Below, in pieces: positions 1 through 11,149 of a stretch of DNA of 64,000 nt. This DNA is from Doryteuthis pealeii (lineage: Eukaryota > Mollusca > Cephalopoda > Myopsida > Loliginidae). Numbering within the stretch: position 1 is the first letter of the stretch; each line of letters opens with the position of its first letter. Under the pieces are notes generated by a model, which saw only the letters and a program-made list of their open reading frames with translations, ran no database searches and was not told where the DNA came from. The stretch is from contig CM042160.1 of the NCBI GenBank assembly GCA_023376005.1, positions 83,959,729 through 84,023,728 of the forward strand, in the 5' to 3' direction. Made by a program: the position numbers and the translations under genes.

Positions 1-109
1 GTTTAAAAATTCGTTTTGGATGGTACCGTGTGCAAAAGAACTATTAAGAAAGAACTACACAAAAAATATAAACGAACGTATACTGAAAGAAATTCCCTAA
101 CCTCTAGGC

Positions 110-166
110 ATTGAATAACCCTAGGCGGGTTGACATGCATTTAAAACCAATCAATCAATCAACAAA
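110..166 (+). mobile_element. Hairpin-tail module (tail-only copy)
   Basis: GGCATTGAATAACCC..GGGTTGACATGC followed by AATCAATCAATC: a diverged copy of the 3' hairpin tail found about 25 times in this window. It is probably the 3' end of a truncated SINE or LINE. Confidence 0.5.
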
Positions 167-261
167 ATAGTGAGGCTCTCCAATAAGAACCAACTCGACA
201 CTCAGTTTCTTTATTTGTTTTCCTATGTTTCTATGTTTCAATTTCTTAATATTTTCAAATC

Positions 262-652
262 TATTAATAATGGAGATTCGCTTCCGGTTTTTGTCTGTAA
301 CAAAAATTACGTCACTGCTTACGTCACATTACCCAAAATCGTCATAACATAGAATACACTGAAAATTTTAACATGCAACATTAGTCCTCATTGTTTTTTT
401 TAAACAAGTTTTAATAAATACATGACTGGTATTATATATCTATATATAGTTTGTTTTATTTTAATACATATTTAAAGTTTACATTTGAAATTGTTTTATT
501 TTTTAATCCTTAATGAATTTGATGATTTTACTTACTTAGGGTACAAACTCGCTGACATTGAATTTTTTACTCCCACCCCTCGGGTAATATGTTTCAAAAA
601 TCTATTTTTACATCGCCCGGAGAGTGTTTTTTATTTTGTGCTAGTTAGTATT
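262..652 (+). mobile_element. Helentron-like non-autonomous element, family H2
   Basis: ~390 bp repeat, reverse complement of the copies at 15953 and 42660. It begins near AATGGAGATTCGCTTCCGG, contains TTACGTCACTGCTTACGTCA-like sequence, and ends with CATCGCCCGGAGAG...GCTAGT. A CTAGT terminus preceded by a GC-rich stem resembles Helentron/Helitron 3' ends; that assignment is inference. Confidence 0.5.
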
Positions 653-699
653 AATAATTTTAATTAACTTCATTGTGTTTGGTTTGGTTTGGTTTTTTG

Positions 700-758
700 T
701 TTGTTTAATGGTATTGGTCAAATATTTAACCCTGTGGTTATTTAATGCCAAAAACTGA
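700..758 (-). mobile_element. Hairpin-tail module (tail-only copy)
   Basis: Minus-strand copy of the CGGCAT..ATGCCG hairpin tail, diverged in the stem, directly followed by a (GA)n/(CAGA)n tract at 757-798. Confidence 0.5.
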
Positions 759-798
759 GAGAGAGAGAGAGACAGACAGACAGCAGACAGACAGACAG
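757..798. repeat. (GA)n then (CAGA)n microsatellite
   Basis: Simple repeat seen directly. Confidence 0.9.
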
Positions 799-1029
799 GT
801 TGTCAACTGCGTGACAAAAGTAGTTGCGTATTTTCCAGCATCTCGAACTGTTTGTGTTCGAGTCATGTAAACAGCGAGAATTCGAATGCTGATTTTCACA
901 GTAATTATCCGCTCCCTAAACCCTATATATTGGCGCAACACAATCGCCCCCTCTCTCAGCTCAAGTTAGTAGTAATGTCTAAATGAAAGTTCCAATACCG
1001 GTCCCAGGTAAATTTGATTAAAATCTAAA

Positions 1030-1514
1030 CATCGATAGCATCTATATATCAATACTTGTGTTCCTTAATTGTACGACCCAAATCGTCCAAGATCAAAATC
1101 CAAAAATGCAAATTCCGGATTATCTAGTATTGCTCATCCACCTAATTCTTATTTCTTATGAGTGTCGTTACCTCAGTTAAATAATGGACCATTCCGTTTT
1201 TGTTATAAAGAAAGGGAAGAACATGATACACAGAAAATATAGAATAAGAATAAAGAAAGAAAGAAAGAAAGAAAGAAAGAGAGAGGGAAATGTGAAAGGG
1301 TGAGCGCGAGGAAGCGATAAAGCTAATCTATTTCAATGGAACCTTTATTAAAATTTGAAAAGAAGGAAAGAAAGAAAAAAGAGCGAGAGGGAGTTAAATC
1401 AAGATTATTATACTTTTTACAAACTGAATAATTTGCAATAGCTCTTAAGTAAACATTTGAAGCGCTGTAATAATTGAATTACCATACTGTGGTATATCCA
1501 CAGGTCCCACTAGT
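1030..1514 (+). mobile_element. Helentron-like non-autonomous element, family H1
   Basis: ~485 bp, five similar copies in the window (also 4225, 19230, 20520, 62162). It starts near TATATATCAATACTTGTG, contains TTCCGTTTTTGTTATAAAG and a GAAA-rich interior, and ends with the palindrome GTGGTATATCCAC followed by AGGTCCCACTAGT. A hairpin just before a CTAGT end is Helentron-like; the class is inferred. Confidence 0.55.
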
Positions 1515-1611
1515 GCTTAAATAATGTGCATAAAAAAACTGATGCTAAACTAAAGAAAAAGATACTTTTATGATTTTTTATTTTTTATGTTTTTATATAA
1601 CCACAAAAACA

Positions 1612-1827
1612 GCAGATATACGACCACTTACCTCCAATCTCACAAACGATCCAATTAAGACATGCTGGAAACTGTTGAAGAAATAAGGAAGAACTCATAA
1701 GTGACGTGGCCTCACCACCTACACATTGAGACACTAGTGTTGGTTGACTTACATCAATCAGTGGTGTACGGACACTGGATGCCTAAAAGAGGAATTCCAC
1801 TAGGAGCGATGACCGTTAAGAATGAGT

Positions 1828-1882
<55 letters not shown>

Positions 1883-1900
1883 TGGGAATCCGTGCTGTCA
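1612..1900 (+). mobile_element. LINE 3' fragment (RT-LINE family L1a)
   Basis: Degraded C-terminal part of the non-LTR element best seen at 55790. Frame fragments read DHLPPI, LRHAGNC and EELISDV, and the end reads GGGAATCCGTGCTGTCAACA. A (GA)n expansion at 1833-1880 sits inside it. No intact ORF. Confidence 0.55.
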
Positions 1901-1904
1901 ACAC

Positions 1905-3595
1905 AAAAAACTATATATAATCTATCTATACATATATAAAGGGAAGTTGTGAGTATGTATGTGCGTATGTCCGACTGAAACTACAGAAATAAAACAATTA
2001 ATGCCAAAGTAAATATATATATATACACATTCACTACCACCAGATCTTGTTTTTGAGCAAATATAATAATTTGATTTATATTCGTGAAAATAATTAAAAA
2101 ATGAAATTTAAATCGTCACATCATTACTTTTTTTTTTTTTTGCATTTAATATTTTAAATAGAAGACATTAATTTTGTGTTTGTGCACTTTTTTTTTCTGA
2201 CACCCCACCAGACCGGATCAACTGTGAAAATTTATTAAAGGAACGGTGATCCTCTTTCACCGGACGCCGGTGTCGGCCTGTGGAGATTTAAATGGAATTG
2301 AATTAAATTGGAATAAGATTAAAATAAATGGAACGTTCTGGGCGTCTCTACTCTGGCGTTCGGAGTTAACGACCTGTTTATTACACTCTCAATCTACACT
2401 TCGAAAGAGTTGCTTGTTCCGTATCGTTAAGGGGCCACAGAGGGCGACGAATCGAAACCCTCACCTCTCCGTATCGTTAAAAGCCCACAGACGGCGACAA
2501 ATCGAAACCCTCACCTCTCCGTATCGTTAAAGGCCCACAGACGGCGACGAATCGAAGCCCTCACCTCTCCGTATCGTTAAAGGCCCCAGACGGCGACGAA
2601 TCGAAACCCTCACCTCTCCGTATCGTTAAAAGCCCAAAGACGGCGGCGAATCGAAACCCTCACCTCTCCGTATCGTTAAAGGCCTAAGACGGCGACGAAT
2701 CAGAACCCTCACCTCTCCGTATCGTTAAAGGTCCCAGACGGCGACGAATCGAAACCCTCACCTCTCCGTATCGTTAAAAGCCCACAGACGGCGACGAATC
2801 GAAACTCTCACCTCTCCATATCGTTAAAGGCCTAAGACGGCGACGAATCAGAACCCTCACCTCTCCGTATCGTTAAAGGTCCCAGACGGCGACGAATCGA
2901 AACCCTCACCTCTCCGTATCGTTAAAGGCCCGAGACGGCGACGAATCGGAACCCTCACCTCGTAGAAGCTGGAGCGACAAACGAACACCTAAAACCCATT
3001 CTGCAGGGCTCAACAGGTTACGAGGAACAGAACTAGAAGATTTCAGCTAAGTTCCGCAGGCTTATTTATCTGCAACCTAACCCTTTAACTACATTCAATT
3101 CTCCTTAATATTCTTTACCAACCAAACACATTGAACTCTTAACTAAACTAAACCTAAATATCTAACTAATGACGGCTATACCATACTTTGGTGCAGTTTA
3201 ACTTGAACTGAACTCGATGAACATTCTTTAAAACTCGTTTGGTTGTTTCATTTTATGTATATTGATACCCCTGTTGATATTTGTTTTATGTTTTACATGT
3301 AAAGTAAACATTTTGTTTTATAAAAAGTCGTTTGTCTCCTTTCTTCAAAAGCAGCGCCCATCTCCTCTCTGCGGCCGAAGTACGGTTTATCCTCCTACAA
3401 AACGTAGGGTTTAAACAGTGCTTTTCCGGGGACAAAAATCCCCACACAACGCAAGGTCTTTTTTTTTGTAGGAATTCTAATGGGGTATCCTGCGAGGATC
3501 CAACTCACGAAACAGTAATAATGGATATGCGAGACTAAATTTTGCCCCCACCCACTCTACCCTGGCAACGCCGGGTAGTCGCTTCTAGTGTTAGA
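1905..3595 (+). mobile_element. Helentron-like element carrying a minisatellite
   Basis: The left end has TATATAAAGGGAAGTTGTGA and GTATGTATGTGCGTATGTC; the right end is CCCTGGCAACGCCGGGTAG followed by TCGCTTCTAGTGTTAG. The GGCAACGCCGGGTA..CTAGT terminus is characteristic of Helentron/Helitron2 elements as I know them. The interior has no transposase ORF and holds the 50-bp minisatellite (2418-2966). The boundaries are approximate. Confidence 0.55.
2418..2966. repeat. 50-bp minisatellite, 11 copies
   Basis: Units of 48-51 bp start with CGTATCGTTAA and contain GACGGCGACGAATCGAAAC and CCTCACCTCTC. Eleven starts were counted (about 2419, 2470, 2520, 2569, 2618, 2668, 2718, 2767, 2818, 2867, 2916). 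It is clearly richer in GC than its surroundings. Short frames run through it, but unit lengths are not constant multiples of three. Confidence 0.92.
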
Positions 3596-3960
3596 TGTGG
3601 CAATTAGGTGGCTAACTTACTAAATCACGTGACTCATTTCTGGCGCCAAATTACAAAATAGATATTTACCTATGTTCTTTTCGTGGGAAACAAAAACTGA
3701 TTCTAAACAAACTAGAAATAAACATTATAAATAGAAAATAAAATAAAAATGTTCTATTAATAATTAAAAAAAACTGTTTTTTTTTTTGTTCTCTTGTTTT
3801 ATTATTATCGTCTATTATTTTACATTTCATTTAAGTCCATAGATAAGTTTTCATTTTGCATTCAACGCTGTGTGACGTCATACATTATTGTGAACATTAT
3901 TCACATTCCTGGACAATCAACAATTCAAAAATAGAACTCTCCAAACTATAGACGTACTGT
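2967..3960. other. No gene recognised
   Basis: AT-rich sequence forming the right part of the Helentron-like element and then unique-looking DNA to 3960. No splice-supported coding sequence. Confidence 0.6.
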
Positions 3961-3964
3961 TAGA

Positions 3965-4180
3965 GGCGCGTGGTGTAATGGTTATCTTGGTAGGAAATAG
4001 ACTCGTCGAATCGAGTTCAAATCCTGGACGAGGCTATTTGTATTTCACATAGCGCTAATACCATTGGGAAAGGTATGCATCCAACTACTCTCACTCCAGC
4101 TACAGGTAAATAGCAGGACGGAATGGTAATTTAACCGTGGTTACGTAACCATTCTAGTAGAAGAAAAAAAAAACTCTGAA
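3965..4180 (+). mobile_element. tRNA-derived SINE, family B
   Basis: The head TGGTGTAATGGTTATC..GAGTTCAAATCC resembles pol III A and B boxes. The body reads TTCACATAGCGCTAATACC and CCAGCTACAGGTAAATAG. About ten related copies are in the window. Confidence 0.7.
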
Positions 4181-4224
4181 TTTCGGAAAATTAAAGACAC
4201 CAAATTTTAATGCAAAGTAGATAA

Positions 4225-4509
4225 AACATCTTTATATTAATACTCGTGTTCCTAAAAAGTGCGACCATTATCATCTTGAACACCCTCCGGTTAAAAATAA
4301 GACCGTCCAAATGAGTGTCGTCCCCTCAGCTAAATAATGGACCATTCCGTTTTTATTATAAAGAAAGAAAGGGATGAAAAAGGACCTGCTATACAGAAAA
4401 ATATAAGAAAAAAGAAAGAAAAAGAGTAGAGGAAAGATGGAAGCGATAACGCTAATCTTTTTTAATCGAATATAATGAAAAGAAAGAAAGGGAGAAAAAC
4501 GAATGAGCG

Positions 4510-4588
<79 letters not shown>

Positions 4589-4698
4589 TTATTATACTTT
4601 TAACATATTGAACTATTTGCAATAGCTTTTAAGTAAACATATCAAACATTGTAATAATTAAATTATCATACTGTGGTATATCCACAGGTCCCGCTAGT
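4225..4698 (+). mobile_element. Helentron-like non-autonomous element, family H1
   Basis: Second H1 copy with the terminal palindrome GTGGTATATCCAC and CCCGCTAGT end. Its interior GAAA region has expanded into (TA)n/(GA)n at 4508-4588. Confidence 0.55.
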
Positions 4699-4910
4699 TT
4701 AGAATAAAGCAATACAACAATCCCCCTCGAAGCAAATTTTAACTTTTTTTTCATATTATGTAATTACCTTGAAAATAACCAACTTTTGCCCTGTAACATG
4801 TAGACTTCATTCACCGGGAGGGACTGACTCTTTTTCTCCCGCCTCATATACTTATACTCCTGACAATCTATCCAATCTTGTTGAAAACTGTTAGAGATAT
4901 AAAATCTAAA

Positions 4911-5303
4911 CCCCCGTCGGAGAGGCCCCCTCCGATTAATCGGCTGGTCACGTCAAACCCTAGCACCTAAATCATTGTCCTATCCCTATTGCACTTATGT
5001 CAACTTCCAACCCTTTATCATATATGTGCTTAAAGGGAATGGTTAAGTATCTTAGTCTCCTGGGTATGACGTTAAAATCTATCTGATAGTGAAGTTCTTG
5101 TTCTGGGACTCTGGGAAATGAGGAATACTTCATCATCACCATTACCTTCAAGTCCCTAGATTGGACCCTAATAATACCCGTTAGGGCCCCATCTATCGAT
5201 TAAATAGAAAAAATAAGTTTTAAAAATGTGCTTAAAAAATAGTTAAAAAAAGGATTTTCAATATTAATCAAGAATGAATAAAAATAAATATCTTCGGCAT
5301 GAT
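4911..5303 (+). mobile_element. Repeat family D (SINE-like), 3'-truncated
   Basis: It begins inside the family at GAGGCCCCCTCCGATTAAT, with TAGGGCCCCATCTAT and CTTCGGCAT near the end. It is cut off inside the hairpin tail, where LINE sequence begins. Confidence 0.65.
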
Positions 5304-5480
5304 GGCCACTTGAACTGACTTGGGGATGACAGACTGCCAATGCAGATCTTTACTCACAACTAAGAGAGGGTAACGTGAAATTAGTAGACCAAAGCTCTGG
5401 TACAAAGACAACATCAAGAGAAACCTGGAGAATTTGATCCCCATAGGGAGTTGTCAAGAAGCATCCAGCCATCGAGTCAA
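5303..5480 (+). mobile_element. LINE fragment (RT C-terminal region), many stops
   Basis: One frame reads GHLN-stop-LGDDRLPMQIF and later TKALVQRQHQEKP. This matches the usual GH..R..DDRLP....Y..L...R..GGQ..R(Y/F)KD region after the RT domain of many animal LINEs. It has at least six in-frame stops. Confidence 0.45.
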
Positions 5481-5490
5481 ATGGATTTTG

Positions 5491-6000
5491 GGTGGTTGGT
5501 TGGATTTCACGGCATGCAAAACCCATTGGGTCATTTTATGCCGAAGATTTTGTTTTATTCATTCTTGATGGATACTCATTTTTAAATCAATTTTTTAAAC
5601 ACATTTTAGAACTTATTTCGTTCTATTTAACCCATAGATGATACCCTAACAGGTACTACCACTCCGGATCAGAGTGAACATAGGAGTAATGGTGATGGAG
5701 GGGTACTCCACATTCTCCGTAGTTCTAGAACTGGAACTTCACCATCAGATAGAGCTTAACTTCATACATAGGACAATAAGACCCTCAGCCACAGCCTTCT
5801 AGCACATATATGATAAAAAGGCAATAGTGTTGGGACAATCATATAAGTTCTAGTGCTTGACTTAACACACCGATAGATCGGAGGGTGAATCTCCGACAAC
5901 CGTCTAGCCTAAGTGGAGTGTTGAATGTCATGGACTGCTCACCCACCAGGGTTCCATCCTTAAGCAACATGGGTCACCACCCACGACCAACAGGTACCTT
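5491..6000 (-). mobile_element. Repeat family D, minus orientation
   Basis: It starts with the tail GGTTGGTTGGATTTCACGG, passes GGTACTACCACTCCGGATC and TTCACCATCAGATAGAG, and ends at CACCCACGACCAACAGGTAC, abutting a LINE fragment. Compared with 32700-33325 it is nearly full length. Confidence 0.7.
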
Positions 6001-6480
6001 TTAGGTCACGTATCTAGTTAGTAATATCGCATCCACAGAAAGCGATATTAATACACGCATGGAGAAGGCATGGACTGCTGCAGACAGATTATCAATCATA
6101 TAAGTTAAAGCGGCGATTCTTCCAAGCCGTGGTTGTATCAGTACTACTGTACGACTGCACCACTTGGACCTTAAGGAAGCGTCTTGAGAATAAGCCATAT
6201 GGGAGTTGCTCAAGAATGCAGCGTGCAGTCTTAAACATATCGTGGAAACAACACCCAACAAGAAAGCAGCTATACGGCCACTTGCCCCCTATCACACAAA
6301 CCATCTAAGTAAGATAGACTAGACAGGCTGGACACTTCTGGAAAAGCAAGGATGAACCCATAAGTGACGTTCTCCTGTGGAAAGCTGCACATGGGCATGC
6401 CAATGTGGACCACCCAGAAAGAGCTACATCTATCAGTTCTGTGTGGATTCTGGATGCTGTGCGGAAGAGGATAAAAAGCG
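6001..6480 (+). mobile_element. LINE RT 3' fragment
   Basis: Broken frames match the element at 55790: ASTESDI, MEKAWTAADRLSII, KAAILPSRGC, KQLYGHLPPI, then SDVLLWKAAHGHANVDHPER. These are the last ~150 codons of a non-LTR retrotransposon ORF, with stops and frameshifts. No endonuclease or full RT is present. Confidence 0.65.
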
Positions 6481-6507
6481 GAAATATTAAAAACAAAGTT
6501 TTGTTTA

Positions 6508-6557
6508 GTTTGTTTGTTTTACGGTATATCAACCCTTTTCGGGTCATTTAATGCCGA
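6508..6557 (-). mobile_element. Hairpin-tail module (tail-only copy)
   Basis: TTTTACGGTATATCAACCC..GGGTCATTTAATGCCGAA: a well-preserved copy of the shared tail hairpin. Confidence 0.65.
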
Positions 6558-6649
6558 AACAAATCGTTTTGATAAAAGTTTCTATGTTTCAAGTTCTTAA
6601 TATCTTCAAATTGGTAGAAATAATTTTCATTAATTTTATTTGTTTTGGT

Positions 6650-6715
6650 TTGGTTCGGATTGGTTTGTTTAAAGGTATAACAACCCTGTGGGTTATTCAA
6701 TGCCAAAAACTGTTA
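6650..6715 (-). mobile_element. Hairpin-tail module (tail-only copy)
   Basis: Diverged copy with AAGGTATAACAACCC and GGGTTATTCAATGCC. Confidence 0.55.
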
Positions 6716-6779
6716 GATTGTGAAATAATAGTTGGTATTCAAGTTTCCTTTCCAGGTTTATTTTTGTAGATGTATTTCG

Positions 6780-7038
6780 TGTATGTATTTTATATGATTC
6801 ATGATTTTCGATATATTTCTTATTTCTCTTAAAAAAGATAAAATATCTTCCATGTTAGTATTCTGAAACAAATACTTTTACATCGGCGTGCATTCACTAA
6901 ACTTACAGCCACAGTTTTTAGTGGTTCCTAAAAGGTGTGACACTCCTCAGCAGAAGAGGGTAGTGGCTGGGGTGGAAAGATTGAAAGACAATCAAAAATT
7001 TAGAAACAGTTTTTAAAAAATGCATGCCAACAATAAAT
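6780..7038. other. No feature recognised
   Basis: AT-rich DNA without recognisable repeats or coding sequence. Confidence 0.5.
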
Positions 7039-7840
7039 ACCGTGTTTCCTCGAAAATAAGAGAGGCTCTATATTAATTTTCACTTCGAAATATAACATTA
7101 GGGCTTATTTTCGGGGGATGTCTTATTCTTCATATATCGAAAATAAGACAGGGCTAATATTAATTTTCCCTCCGAAATATAACACTAGGGCTTATTTTCG
7201 GGGGATGTCTTATTCTTCATATATCGAAAATAAGAGGGCTTATATTAATTTCCCCTCCGAAATATAATACTAGGGCTTATTTTCGGGGGATGTCATATTC
7301 TTCATATATCGAAAATAAGACAGGGCTTATGTTAATTTTCCCTCCGAAATATAACACTAGGGCTTATTTTCGGGGGATGTCTTATTCTTCATATATCGAA
7401 AATAAGAGGGCTTATATTAATTTTCCCTCCAAAATATAATACTAGGGCTTATTTTCGGGGGATGTCATATTCTTCATATATCAAAAATAAGACAGGGTTT
7501 ATGTTAATTTTCTCACCGAAATATAACACTAGGGCTTATTTTCGGGGGATGTCATATTCTTCATAAATCGAAAATAAGACAGGGCTTATGTTAATTTTTC
7601 TCACCGAAATATAACACTAGGGCTTATTTTCGGGGATGTCATATTCTTCATATATCGAAAATAAGACAGGGCTTATGTTAATTTTCCCTCCGAAATATAA
7701 CACTAGGGCTTATTTTCGGGGGATGTCATATTCTTCATATGTCGAAAATAAGACAGGGCTTATGTTAATTTTCTCACCGAAATATAACACTAGGGCTTAT
7801 TTTCGGGGAATGTCATATTCTTCATATATCGAAAAACGAC
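7039..7840. repeat. 85/87-bp satellite inside a transposon-like end, ~9 copies
   Basis: The left edge reads ACCGTGTTTCCTCGAAAATA. Units alternate between 85 and 87 bp at first and then settle at 87 bp. Each holds CGAAAATAAG and its inverse CTTATTTTCG, so every unit can fold. TAACACTAGGGCTTATTTTC is nearly invariant. A lone, inverse copy of the edge (CTTATTTTCGGGGAAACACG) lies at 17811-17834, suggesting a TIR element whose interior has been tandemly amplified. Confidence 0.85.
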
Positions 7841-8123
7841 AAACGACACGAGATTCAGTGAGATTAAAAAAACAAAATTCCGTTATCTCCTTTCTAAAAC
7901 TAATTTAATAAATTTTGCTGTTAATTAAAAATCTAACAATTTCTATTTGAAATTGTTACCCGAAAAAAGTTTTCCAAGCGGTGCAGCGCTCCTCTAAGGT
8001 GCGCCGGAAGAGGATAGACGGTAAGGTTATCGAATTCTTAAGGTTTTTCTTGTGAATCGTAAAACAGCAGTTTACGACAGACGATAATCAAAACAGACGT
8101 ATTTTGCTCGAGCAGAGGGGTTA

Positions 8124-8125
<2 letters not shown>

Positions 8126-8166
<41 letters not shown>
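8126..8166. repeat. (TA)n microsatellite
   Basis: Simple repeat seen directly. Confidence 0.95.
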
Positions 8167-8167
<1 letters not shown>

Positions 8168-8436
8168 CAGAAATATATTGTGTAATAGTCTCCAGCTGTT
8201 TGTTATTTTCGACTCCGGATTTTTTGCAAGCCAAAGAAAAGAAAGAAGATTTCTAGTTGAAAGTGTATAAACCTTTTTTTCTCGAGTTCTATGGAGGCCC
8301 AAAATCGATATTCACCTACAATGGTTCCTTTAAGAATCTAAAGAAAACCCTGTTACCCAAAACATCTGTCTTGCGTTGAGTGACGATAAGACATGCATAT
8401 TTTTATCATTGAAGTCGCGCACATTTGTGAAGTTGC

Positions 8437-8620
8437 GATTGGCGTAACGGTTATCATGGTGAAAATGGGCTCGACGAACCGAATTCAGATCCTGGATAAG
8501 ACTGTTTAGTTTTCACTTTGCACCAATGCCTTTCAGAAAGGAGTGATTCTTTCTATTCAAACCACGACCTGTCAACAGGGCTTAGAATATTCTGACTGTA
8601 ATCCCTTGAAGAGGTATAGA
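8437..8620 (+). mobile_element. tRNA-derived SINE, family B (diverged)
   Basis: GGCGTAACGGTTATC..GAATTCAGATCC, then TTCACTTTGCACCAATGCC. Aged copy. Confidence 0.55.
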
Positions 8621-8645
8621 TCACCGCCCCCCCACAAAAAAAATG

Positions 8646-8836
8646 AGTGTACTGTGTATGACACTAAATTGCATCTGATGTTATGGCTCCTGTTCTAGAG
8701 ATCTGGGGAGTGTGGAGTACCCCTTCATTGACATTACTCCCAGGTCGACTCTGACCTGGGGTGGTACTGCCTGTTAGGGTCCAATCAATGGGTTGAATCG
8801 ATCTGTTTGCAAGTTAATGAAAATTATTTCTACCTG
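8646..8836 (+). mobile_element. Repeat family D, internal fragment
   Basis: ATGACACTAAATTGCATCTG to GGTCCAATCAATGGGTTG, corresponding to the family-D segment before the tail. Confidence 0.6.
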
Positions 8837-8861
8837 AAAAGTGATTAGACATTCACATGTG

Positions 8862-9160
8862 ATGTCTAAGCTCAAATTCTGAACATCTAGGAGAATGAGG
8901 AGTAATCCTTTATTGCCATTACTCCCAGGTCCACTTTGAGTGGCAGTACCTGTTAGAGTCTCAACAATGTGTTAAATATATCTATTTAAAAAACATTCGT
9001 ATTCGATGAAAAAAAAGAAAAGAAAAGAAAAAAGCTATTATGAAATAACTACGCAGAAATGAAAATACGAATGTACAATGAACACGATTCCTTAACCTCT
9101 ATGCATAGAATAATTCTAGACGGGACGTTATAATCAATTAATCAAACTATTACATAATAA
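8862..9160 (+). mobile_element. Repeat family D, 3' fragment (second copy in tandem)
   Basis: It repeats the same family-D segment as 8646-8836 (CATTACTCCCAGGTCCACTT) and runs on to a degraded tail with AATCAATTAATCAA. Confidence 0.55.
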
Positions 9161-9639
9161 TTGGAATCTAGTTTAAAAAAATAAACTTACTTTGAATCAA
9201 TATTCTTGATATAGATTAGCACCAGCCAAATATTTAAGAGAATTCTTTTGGTCGGATAATCCAGATATGACCTGGAGGTCACTGGAAAGAATATCCAATA
9301 TAAATTCTAAGTTGAGTAGCGACAAAAACTTGCAGGTAAATCATGGCATAGTGCCAATAGGAATTCCTTTGGGGCAACAGAAAACTTTACAAAGACATCA
9401 ACGTATAATCCAACCGCGTCACTGTTAAATGTATTGTATATTTAAATTGTTTTTTTTTTTTTGTTTTAAAGCAGCTGCGACGACTGCTGTTACAATTGAA
9501 TCAATAGTGTTGCATATGTGCAATGCATTTTAATAATTTCAAATGTGCAACATATCCAAAATAGATAAAATAGATAATTCTAGACAGATGCAAATAAGTT
9601 GTATTTGTTTTTTGAAACTCTGATCGTTACCGTAGCGAC

Positions 9640-10195
9640 GAAACTTCAGTTACCTGCTGACCCGTGATGCTTAAGGACAGAACCAGTTCACGACTAAGCA
9701 GTCCATGACTAGCAACACTCAACTTTGGCCCTTACTTAGGCTAGACACGTGATTGGACAGGTCGCTTCCGACCAATCGGCTTGTCCCGTCAAGCCCTAGG
9801 ATCTATCTGATTATCCTGATCCTATTGCTTTCATAGTAAACCCCCAAATCCTTTTTTATCACATATGTGCTAGAGGGTGGTGGCTGAGGGTCTTAGTATC
9901 ATGGGTATAACGTTAAACTGCATCTAATGGTGAAGTTCCAATTCTAGAGTTCTGGGGAGTGTGGAGTACCCCTACATCCCCATTACTCCCAGGTCTACTC
10001 TGACCCAGAGAGGTAGTACCTGTTACGGTCTCACCTATGGGTTAAACAGATGATAAATGATTTTACAAAAATGTTGAAAATTGAGTTTTAAAAAATTGAA
10101 TACTCATCAAGAATGGATCAAACAAAACATCTTCAGCATAAAATAACCCGACAAGGTTTGACATGCCGTAAGATCCAACCAACCAAGTAAATACA
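9640..10195 (+). mobile_element. Repeat family D, near full length
   Basis: ACCCGTGATGCTTAAGGACA at the left; GACCAATCGGCTTGTCCCGT; ACCTGTTACGGTCTCACC; the tail hairpin ends TGCCGTAAGATCCAACCAAC. Confidence 0.75.
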
Positions 10196-10214
10196 ATAAG
10201 GTTCATTTATTCAT

Positions 10215-10405
10215 AAAGTTGATCTTCGGAAATCTGATAAGATTATGCGAAAATTCTTCCAAGCTGTAGCCGTGTCAGTGCTACTGTATAGCTGCACAAA
10301 CGAAACGCTTAGAGGAAATGGCTAGATGGGAGCTACACAAGGATACGGCATGCTGACTTGAACAAATCCTGGAAGCAGCACCTACAAAGCCAGTTGTATG
10401 GCCAC
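10215..10405 (+). mobile_element. LINE RT 3' fragment
   Basis: Short, frame-broken piece of the same LINE as at 55790; it encodes fragments matching DKI..FFQAVAVSVLL and GHYARL. No ORF. Confidence 0.5.
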
Positions 10406-10792
10406 TATGCTCGGCTGGTATTTAATTTAAAAAAAAAAGAATTTTTAAAAAACTTAATTACTAAAATAATTAGTCGAGATACTTAATTATTTTACTGTTG
10501 TAACTGGTAACTTTGACTGAAATCCAAGTGTCAGCAATTTTCTTCTACCCACCACCCCCGCCACCCAGGACTCTTCTTATCATTCTCGTCGATCTCAGAT
10601 TAAAATTGCAAATCGCCGTCAAAATTAAAACGGAAAAATGTGGCTTTGGCATAGATTTTAATGAATTCAATTATCATCAAGGACACGATTTATGTTATTT
10701 TTAACTTCAATTTTAACCGTTAGTTGTGTTTTTAACCGTTTTTCATTGGACGTTATTTTCCTACAGAGGGACGCAAGAGAACTCATTTTTAA

Positions 10793-11043
10793 GGGAGAAG
10801 AAGAAGAAAAAGAATGAAATGTTTGAGAAGAAGAAGAAGAAGAAGAAGAAGAAGAAGAATGAAATGTTTGAGAAGAAGAAGAAGAAGAAGAAGAAGAATG
10901 AAATGTTGAGAAGAAGAAGAAGAAGAAGAAGAAGAAGAAGAAGAAAGAAGAAGAAGAAGAAGAAGAAGAAAGGAAATGAAGAAGAAGAAGAAGAAGAAGA
11001 AGAAAGAAATGTTGAAAGAAGAAGAAAACAACAACAACAACAA
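10793..11043 (+). repeat. Purine-only (GAA)n tract with ATGTTGA interruptions
   Basis: Long AGA/GAA runs interrupted by GAATGAAATGTTTGAG-like units, ending (CAA)n. Both strands stay open for more than 110 codons, but the translation is poly-Lys/Glu/Arg or poly-Leu/Ser, an artefact of the repeat. Confidence 0.9.
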
Positions 11044-11149
11044 GTATATATAAAACGAGGTTAAAAAGGGCACTTGCATTGAAAGGGAAAGATTGTTTTC
11101 TTTATCATAATGGCTATCAACTGAAATCTTATAGCAAAACATTTACAAT

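Noticed and set aside
2246..2530. 94-codon frame through the 50-bp minisatellite
   Set aside because: Unit lengths vary without keeping frame, and the array lies in a transposon-like element.
10726..11142. Frames of 112 and 117 codons
   Set aside because: Poly-Lys/Arg/Glu and poly-Leu/Ser from the (GAA)n tract.
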